A DNA stretch of 64,000 bases from Rubripirellula reticaptiva (GTDB lineage Bacteria > Planctomycetota > Planctomycetia > Pirellulales > Pirellulaceae): assembly GCF_007860175.1 (NCBI RefSeq), contig NZ_SJPX01000004.1, forward strand, positions 186,001 through 250,000. The letters run 5' to 3'. Shown here one piece after another: positions 54,769 through 61,245 of this stretch (its first letter is position 1; every line of letters begins with the position of its first letter). Below the pieces are notes generated by a model. It did no database searches. It saw nothing but the letters and a program-made list of their open reading frames with translations, and was not told the DNA's origin. The position numbers were made by a program, and so were the translations under genes.

Positions 54769-55583
54769 GGGCGGCTTTCCTCGGCCGAGTGAAAGCCAAA
54801 TTCACGATAGATCGCTTGGCCGCCTGCCGTGCTCAACAGAAACTCGGCAAACTCGATCGCGTGATCGGGTTGGTCGCTCGACGATAGGACGCCGATCGAT
54901 ACTTTTGCCGCCTGGCCATCGAGTTGTTTGATTCGAACCGCTTGAAGGTCGGGATATTGGTTCAGCATCACGTCAAAGATGACCCCTACATCAGCCGACC
55001 CTAGCACGACATCGTTGGCGACTTCGGTCACCGATGTGTGGTAGGTGTCGGTGGCACGATCAAGTTCTTCCCACCGGCCGATCGATGTAAGTTGGTCACG
55101 GGTCAGACGACCGACGGCGGCAGTATCGGGATTGGCCTGAGACAATCGCACATCGAGGCGGCTGAGATCGTCAAGGTTCGCAATCGATTTGGGATTGTCG
55201 CGCCGCACGACCGCGATGATGTTCATCGACGCGATGGCAAACGAATCGCTGACCCGGCCATCTGCCACAGCTTGCAATAAGTAGCTGTCGTCGGCCGGCA
55301 AGAACAAGTCGCCCGTGTTCGTGATTTCGATGGACGACATCAGGGTTTGAGATCCGCCGTATTGCACAATGACTTCGCAACCGCCTTGGCGACGATACTG
55401 GCGACAACATGCTTCGATAACGCTGCGATTACTGGACGCACAATACAGCATCAACGGACGGCGACCGCTGGTCGATGATCCCGCTGGATGGGTGCGATCG
55501 GTGCCGATTAGGATTCCCAGCGACAGGCTCCAAAGAAGAATCGAACCGCCCATCGCGGCGATCAATTTCGATCTTCCGGTCAT
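54765..55583 (-). CDS. modA: Molybdate-type periplasmic substrate-binding protein (ModA-like)
   Basis: The protein has 272 residues with an N-terminal signal/anchor helix (about 8-28). The binding fold opens with RRPLMLYCASSNRSVIEACCRQY, the typical ModA strand-loop-helix in which Ser residues bind the oxyanion, and contains QYGGSQTLMSSIE, the second binding loop. A C-terminal FAEFLLSTAGGQAIYREFGFHS equals the conserved end of ModA and related proteins. Adjacent Cys residues in EACCRQY are unusual. The oxyanion could be molybdate or tungstate. It is the first gene of the operon. Confidence 0.88.
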   Translation of the reverse strand: MTGRSKLIAAMGGSILLWSLSLGILIGTDRTHPAGSSTSGRRPLMLYCASSNRSVIEACCRQYRRQGGCEVIVQYGGSQTLMSSIEITNTGDLFLPADDSYLLQAVADGRVSDSFAIASMNIIAVVRRDNPKSIANLDDLSRLDVRLSQANPDTAAVGRLTRDQLTSIGRWEELDRATDTYHTSVTEVANDVVLGSADVGVIFDVMLNQYPDLQAVRIKQLDGQAAKVSIGVLSSSDQPDHAIEFAEFLLSTAGGQAIYREFGFHSAEESRP

Positions 55584-55766
55584 AACGTTTGGTGTTCCAA
55601 AGTGGGGGAGGTCTCGTCACAGGTCAAGCTGAAAATACCGTATGATTCAGCGCCCACGGCATATCTTAGCAACGGGCACGCGGGACCGGCACCAATGGAC
55701 TTGGTTGTCGTTTGCAACCGAATCGTCCAGCGGTAACCCCGCGACAGAAATTGAAGGCTAGATCGG

Positions 55767-57203
55767 ATGAGCGTTGTATTGGTAATCGGTTGCGAAGACG
55801 AGTTTCGTTTGGCCCTGTCTTGGTGCAAGCGACTGGCTCGCAATGATGAAACACTCATTCGGATTGCGATTCGAGGGCTGGATCGGAACGTTCTGACCGA
55901 ACAAATCCGCCGAACCGCAGCTGAACGTTTGGAAGTTTCTTCGGATCGCTTGACGGTGGACACCGTTGACGAGTCAGTTGACGCGGTATTGGAGTACCTT
56001 GCCGAATCGCACGCCAAAAGGCTGCTGATTTGTTACCAGTCCAACGACCACAGTTGGCAGCAAACGCTATTCGAGCGTGCGACCTGTGACGTTCTATGGA
56101 TTCACGTGGGCAGCGACGTCGGTTCAGAATCGATCGGTCGAATCTATGGCATCGATAGCGGCAAGGAATCGATTTCGACCCGGCTTGGGGAATCGATGCT
56201 GGGCGTTGCTTCAGACGAATCCTATCGTTTCGAAGGTGATGAATCGAATGATCTGGCGGCGGATGCTGCCGAGGGTGATTTGGTCTTGGTGGGCGTTGAT
56301 CCGCTAAGTGATTCAGAATCACTTTATCGATGGGCCAGAAAGCGAATATCGCAGTCGTCGGTGGCTAACTTTGCTGTCGTGCGAGATGGCGATACGCTGA
56401 TCGACAACGCCGCGGCGAGAATTCGAAAGTGGTTTGCATCCATCGCGCCACCGATGGATCGCGAACAGCGGACGGCGCTGGCGCAAGACGTCGAAATTGG
56501 ATCGCGGCCAAATTTAGAATTCTTTGCCCTAATCTCTGCTGCGGCGATGATGGCCGCGTTTGGATTAGTGCAAGACTCGGCGGCTGTCATCATCGGCGCG
56601 ATGCTGATTGCACCGTTGATGACGCCAATCTTGGGTGCTGGTTTAGCGCTCGCTCATGGTAACCGGCCGCTGTTTCAGTCATCGCTGTTGACGATTGTGC
56701 TCGGTTTCATCGGCGCGCTTTTATCCAGCATCTTGATGGGATGGATGGTGGGGCTGTTTCAAGAACTGAAGGCGACTGACGAGATGTGGGCGCGATGTCG
56801 ACCCTCGCCACTCGACTTTGGTGTCGGGATGATTGGCGGACTTGCGGCGTCGTATGCCCGCACACGGACGCACTTATCATCGGCGCTTGCTGGTGCAGCG
56901 ATTGCTGCGGCTTTGGTGCCACCGATTTCCACTGCTGGTTTGCAGATTGCCATGGGAAACTGGTATCCGACCGAGAAAGGATTTCCGATTGCCGGACCGC
57001 TGCTACTGGTTTCGGTCAACGTGCTGACGATCATGATTGGATCGTCGTTTATCTTGTGGGCACGTGGGATGCGCAGTGAGACCAAAATTGATGCTCGGTC
57101 ACGGTGGTCGTTGCGAGTCTTGGCGAGCCTTTTGTGTATCGTGTTGTTGGCACTAATCTGGCTTCTGCGTTGGTCCGAAGCCGAGATGTCACTCGGGCAA
57201 TGA
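55767..57203 (+). CDS. USP-like / DUF389 integral membrane protein
   Basis: The protein has 478 residues. The N-terminal half (about 1-225) looks like two universal-stress-protein-like sandwiches (a strand such as SVVLVIGCE, then RLLICYQSNDHSW; and DLVLVGVDPLSDSES, then SSVANFAVVRDGD). The C-terminal half (about 245-475) is a DUF389 membrane domain with FFALISAAAMMAAFGLVQDSAAVIIGAMLIAPLMTPILG and further helices. DUF389 proteins are of unknown function; in animals of marine bacteria they are only predicted. The fusion with USP-like domains suggests that a nucleotide or stress signal acts on the membrane part. The gene ends inside the 3' end of the convergent HD-GYP gene (15-base overlap). Confidence 0.85.
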   Translation: MSVVLVIGCEDEFRLALSWCKRLARNDETLIRIAIRGLDRNVLTEQIRRTAAERLEVSSDRLTVDTVDESVDAVLEYLAESHAKRLLICYQSNDHSWQQTLFERATCDVLWIHVGSDVGSESIGRIYGIDSGKESISTRLGESMLGVASDESYRFEGDESNDLAADAAEGDLVLVGVDPLSDSESLYRWARKRISQSSVANFAVVRDGDTLIDNAAARIRKWFASIAPPMDREQRTALAQDVEIGSRPNLEFFALISAAAMMAAFGLVQDSAAVIIGAMLIAPLMTPILGAGLALAHGNRPLFQSSLLTIVLGFIGALLSSILMGWMVGLFQELKATDEMWARCRPSPLDFGVGMIGGLAASYARTRTHLSSALAGAAIAAALVPPISTAGLQIAMGNWYPTEKGFPIAGPLLLVSVNVLTIMIGSSFILWARGMRSETKIDARSRWSLRVLASLLCIVLLALIWLLRWSEAEMSLGQ

Positions 57204-58439
57204 CACGTCGCTGGCGTCGACATAGCCTTGGCGAATTTGGATGGCCTCGTCTTTGCGTTTGATAAACGCATCCAACACGGTGGGATCAAAGTGAGTTCCG
57301 CGACCGTCGGTCAAAATTTCCAGGCACTTATCGACCGGAAATGCTGCTTTGTACGGCCGCTGCGAACTGAGTGCATCGAAGACATCGGCGACTGCAACGA
57401 TCCGTCCTTCGATGGGGATGTCTTTTCCTGCAAGTCCGTTGGGATAGCCCGATCCATCCCACTTTTCGTGGTGAGTCGCTGCAATCACTGACGCTAGCTT
57501 CAGCACCGGCGACGTCGTGGAACTCATGATTTGCATTCCGACCGACGTGTGTTGTTTCAGTCGAATCGATTCTTCGTGGCTTAGCGGGTTGATGATTCGG
57601 CGACCGATTCCACAGTGGCCGCGCATGATCTCGAACTCATGCGGGTCCAGTTTTCCGGGCTTGTGCAAGATCGCGTCGGGGACGCCAATCTTTCCGACGT
57701 CATGCAATTGAGCAGCCTGTTCGATCAAGTCGATCGCGGCGCGAGGAAACCCAAGTTCATCAGCGATCAGCGCGGCGTATCGTCCCACGCGAAGCACGTG
57801 TTGTCCGGTATCATCGTCACGGTATTCACCGGCTCGAGCGAGGCAGTGAATGGCTTCTTGGCGTGAACGGATCAATTCGCGGGTTCGAACGCGGACCTGT
57901 CGTTCAAGTTGTTCGGAATACTGAGCCAAGTGATCCTGATAAGCTTTTACGGCCAATACGTTTTCGACGCGCAGAATCAGCTCGCTGGGGTCGACAGGTT
58001 TGGCAAGAAAATCAGAAGCGCCCGAACGCAATGCTTGCAGTTTTACCTCGGGCGAAGTGCTGGCGGTCAACACCACGGTCGGAATCAGCTTGAGTTCCGT
58101 ATCGGATTTCATCGTTTCAAGAATCTGTAACCCGGATACCTTGGGCATATTGATGTCAAGCAATACGATGTCGGGGCGTTGGTCTCGGATCTTATCGATC
58201 GCAAGGGTCGAGTCCGTGGTGGTGATGAAGTTTGAAAACCCGTCTTCTTCCAAATAGGCACGCAAAATTTCGATGTTGGTTGATTCGTCATCCACGATCA
58301 TGACTTGCGATTCTCGGACGGCCAAACTGCTCCGCTCGGCAGAGGCAGGCGAAAAATCAACGCCCAAGACCAACGTGCTTTTCGTTGGGTCCTGGTCGGA
58401 AGCGCTGAATGTGTCAGGAATTGGAGTGATGTTGATCAT
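57189..58439 (-). CDS. Response regulator with HD-GYP phosphodiesterase output
   Basis: The protein has 416 residues. The receiver (about 44-165) has the acidic pair IVDDE, phospho-acceptor Asp95 in LLDINMPKVSG and Lys in LAKPVDP. A helix leads to the HD-GYP domain (about 195-390): HDVGK (His246-Asp247), the metal-ligand His in MRGHCGIG, and HHEKWDGSGYP (323-333) with the GYP motif. Such proteins degrade cyclic di-GMP when phosphorylated, which promotes motility over attachment. About 270 bp of spacer separates it from the hybrid kinase on the same strand. Its last 15 bases overlap the DUF389 gene on the other strand. Confidence 0.94.
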   Translation of the reverse strand: MINITPIPDTFSASDQDPTKSTLVLGVDFSPASAERSSLAVRESQVMIVDDESTNIEILRAYLEEDGFSNFITTTDSTLAIDKIRDQRPDIVLLDINMPKVSGLQILETMKSDTELKLIPTVVLTASTSPEVKLQALRSGASDFLAKPVDPSELILRVENVLAVKAYQDHLAQYSEQLERQVRVRTRELIRSRQEAIHCLARAGEYRDDDTGQHVLRVGRYAALIADELGFPRAAIDLIEQAAQLHDVGKIGVPDAILHKPGKLDPHEFEIMRGHCGIGRRIINPLSHEESIRLKQHTSVGMQIMSSTTSPVLKLASVIAATHHEKWDGSGYPNGLAGKDIPIEGRIVAVADVFDALSSQRPYKAAFPVDKCLEILTDGRGTHFDPTVLDAFIKRKDEAIQIRQGYVDASDVSLPE

Positions 58440-58712
58440 AGGGATTCGAGTGCTCTTTTCCGAAATTGCCTTCTAGTCCTAAAGTCTAGGCCGGTACAGA
58501 GACATTCCAGAAGTTGTGGGGCAGAGTGATACGAATTCGTACTTTGACAGGAGGGTTGTAACAGTTCGTTGGGTTGTAGACGGCACTTAGTGATCGGGCA
58601 GCGAAGCTCGTCAAGGGTTTCGCCTGTGATCTATTTTGTCGATCGTATTGATGACGCGGGCGACTACCAGTCCCGGTGGTTCATCTGACGCAAATGGTTT
58701 GTCGGTTGGCGG

Positions 58713-61178
58713 CTAAGTCGCGTTTGATTCCGTACAGTCAACGGATTCGGGCACTTCGATTCGTGCTCTCATTTCGCGAAGACTGACTAGGGTTTGGCGT
58801 ATTTCTTCTAGGTCACCATCCGAGCCCAGGGTTTCTAGGTGAGCCGCGCGTTCGGACATTCCTGCGAACCCGCAGTTGCCACTTGAACCTTTCAATGAGT
58901 GACCCATTTCGGTCAGCAAGGATCGGTCTTCGTCAACGATCGCTTTTTCGATCATGTCGAATCGTTCGTCGAGTCGGTCGACGAATTGGGCGACGATTTC
59001 TCGGAACCGCTCTTTGTGGATCGGCAGGGTCGAACGAATTGGTTCGTTAACGGATTCTTCAGGGGCCGGCAAAGCGTCAAGCATTTGGATTTGAGCAACG
59101 CCCGTTTCGATGCTGACCTCGAGTCCTGCGATTTCTGCGAGCATTGAAATCAATCGATCAAAGTCGACGGGCTTGGTGAGAAATCCTGTGCAACCGGCAT
59201 CCAGGCATTCTTGTTCGGCGTGCTGCATTGCATGCGCGGTCAAGGCAATGATGGGTTTGTCATAGCCTTGATCTCGCAACGTTCGTGTTGCGGTGTACCC
59301 ATCCATGATGGGCATTTGCATGTCCATTAGGATCACGTCCCATTCCTCGGCGGTTGCCAACTGCACGGCTTCGAGTCCGTTTTCCGCTGTCTTGTACAAC
59401 GCGCCAGCCTCACCCAAAATGACGCTCATCAATTCGCGGTTTTCTTGGCCGTCATCGACTAATAGGACTCGCATGTTGGGCAATCGAATCGCAAGATGCG
59501 TTTCGCTTTCGGTGGCGGATTCCAGTTCTTCGATGTTGGGATAATGCAGTTCAACTTCGCTTTCGCAAGGGGCGTTGATCGTGACTGTGAATACACTTCC
59601 CTCGTTCACGCGACTGGTGACGGCGATACCGCCGCCGAGCGCTTCGGCGAATCGTTTGCTGATCGACAGCCCCAGTCCTGTGCCGCCAAAACGACGGGTC
59701 ACGCTAGCGTCGGCTTGCGAGAATGGGTTAAAGATTTTTTCGGTGGACTCGGCTGTCATGCCGATGCCCGAGTCAACGACTTGGAAAACCATGACAGGGT
59801 GACCGCCGGTGTTGTCCCATCGCGTGACAATTTTGACCCCGCCGTTTTCGGTGAACTTGATTGCGTTGCCGGCCAAGTTCGTCAGGATCTGCCGCAAACG
59901 GGCAGGGTCGGTCTGGACGGTCCTGGGGATCATTCCATCAAATTCGTATTCCAACGTGATCGATTTTTCTTCGGCACGAATTCGCATGACCGTGACGACT
60001 TCCGCGACGATGCGATCGACTTCGGTCGCAATGGACTCGATTTCCAATCGGTCGGCTTCGATCTTGGAAAGGTCCAAGATGTCGTTGATCAAGTTCAGCA
60101 GGTGCGTGCCGCTCGAGTGAATGGTGTTGAGATGTTTTCGACGCTTGCTTTCGTCGTGTTCGATGTTCCGCTGCAAAACTTCGGTGAAGCCCAAAATGGC
60201 GTTCATCGGAGTGCGGATTTCGTGACTCATATTGGCCAGGAACGCGCTTTTGGATTGGTTCGCCGCTTCGGCAGCGTCACGCGCCTTGGCAAGTTCGAGT
60301 TTGTTTTCTTCCAAGACTGTGATGTCTTCAAGCGTGACCATCGTGCCGCAGCCAATGATGGGCGTGCTGTTGACGTTCAACGTGCGATGGTGGTCACCGA
60401 CTTTGATTTTCATCAATCGGCCGTTTACCATCTGGCCAGTTCGCAGGGACTCGTCCCATGGCAGTTCGCCTTCGCAGATCCAAGGAATCGAGGATGTTTT
60501 TTGACCCTCAGTTTCTTTCACGTCACGCTGCAAGCAATCGGCAAGCAATTGATTGACCAAGATGATTCGATCGCGATCGTCGATCAGCAGAAGACCGACG
60601 CCCAAGCGATTAAACGTATCACGCACATGTTTCGGAGCCGCGCCGTGCGGGTCAAGGCTTTCCAACGCCTTACGCAGAAAGAACGAAAACTGAATCAGGC
60701 AGGACGGTATCAGCACGATCATTAGCCACGCGGGTGCCCAATAATTCAAACCCCAGAATCCACCGGTTGATTGGAATGCGACTTCTAAACGTCCGAATCG
60801 TTCACCGTTTCGAAACACGGGAACCGACATGTGATCCGCATCCACGTCGGCACCAACTGTCCATGCGGTGTCGTGAGTTTCGGTAGCGACCAACAGGTCA
60901 CCTTCGTCCGATCGAAAACCGATGCTGGCGATCTGTTGGTCTCGAGCGACGATCGACAGCAGGACCATGTTGAGTGCCTCAGATTTTTCTTCGGCCATCA
61001 AAACGGTAGCGTTGATCGCTAACGCTTCACAAAGTTTCGAACGACCGTGTAGGATTTCACGCTGCTCGTTCGGAAAGAACCCAAACGCGCTGGCGCACAG
61101 CAGCGTGCCGACCATCAGTCCGACAAGGCCGAACGAGATACGGAGGCGAATCGGTATTCGTGAGTAAAGACGTTTCAT
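58713..61178 (-). CDS. Hybrid sensor histidine kinase with receiver and Hpt domain
   Basis: The protein has 821 residues. Two membrane helices (about 15-34 and 147-167) enclose a periplasmic sensor of about 110 residues. A PAS-like domain (about 185-290) is followed by HisKA with His319 in SHEIRTPMNAILGF, HATPase with the N box NLAGNAIKF and G2 block GGTGLGLSISKR, a receiver (about 565-690) with Asp in ILMDMQMPIMDG, and an Hpt domain at the C-terminus with His in MGHSLKGSSGNCGF. All modules of a His-Asp-His relay are therefore in one chain, and a separate response regulator must take the phosphate; the HD-GYP regulator downstream is the obvious candidate. The cadherin-like surface protein gene lies upstream on the same strand. 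Confidence 0.94.
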   Translation of the reverse strand: MKRLYSRIPIRLRISFGLVGLMVGTLLCASAFGFFPNEQREILHGRSKLCEALAINATVLMAEEKSEALNMVLLSIVARDQQIASIGFRSDEGDLLVATETHDTAWTVGADVDADHMSVPVFRNGERFGRLEVAFQSTGGFWGLNYWAPAWLMIVLIPSCLIQFSFFLRKALESLDPHGAAPKHVRDTFNRLGVGLLLIDDRDRIILVNQLLADCLQRDVKETEGQKTSSIPWICEGELPWDESLRTGQMVNGRLMKIKVGDHHRTLNVNSTPIIGCGTMVTLEDITVLEENKLELAKARDAAEAANQSKSAFLANMSHEIRTPMNAILGFTEVLQRNIEHDESKRRKHLNTIHSSGTHLLNLINDILDLSKIEADRLEIESIATEVDRIVAEVVTVMRIRAEEKSITLEYEFDGMIPRTVQTDPARLRQILTNLAGNAIKFTENGGVKIVTRWDNTGGHPVMVFQVVDSGIGMTAESTEKIFNPFSQADASVTRRFGGTGLGLSISKRFAEALGGGIAVTSRVNEGSVFTVTINAPCESEVELHYPNIEELESATESETHLAIRLPNMRVLLVDDGQENRELMSVILGEAGALYKTAENGLEAVQLATAEEWDVILMDMQMPIMDGYTATRTLRDQGYDKPIIALTAHAMQHAEQECLDAGCTGFLTKPVDFDRLISMLAEIAGLEVSIETGVAQIQMLDALPAPEESVNEPIRSTLPIHKERFREIVAQFVDRLDERFDMIEKAIVDEDRSLLTEMGHSLKGSSGNCGFAGMSERAAHLETLGSDGDLEEIRQTLVSLREMRARIEVPESVDCTESNAT

Positions 61179-61245
61179 GGTGAGTCGTTAGGTGGGCATC
61201 GTGATCGCTGATTTCGCAATCGCTGGTCACGATGGATAGGTGAGG

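Noticed and set aside
59496-60725. 409-residue plus-strand frame opposite the hybrid kinase
   Set aside because: Shadow of the kinase coding sequence; the kinase has complete, ordered domains.
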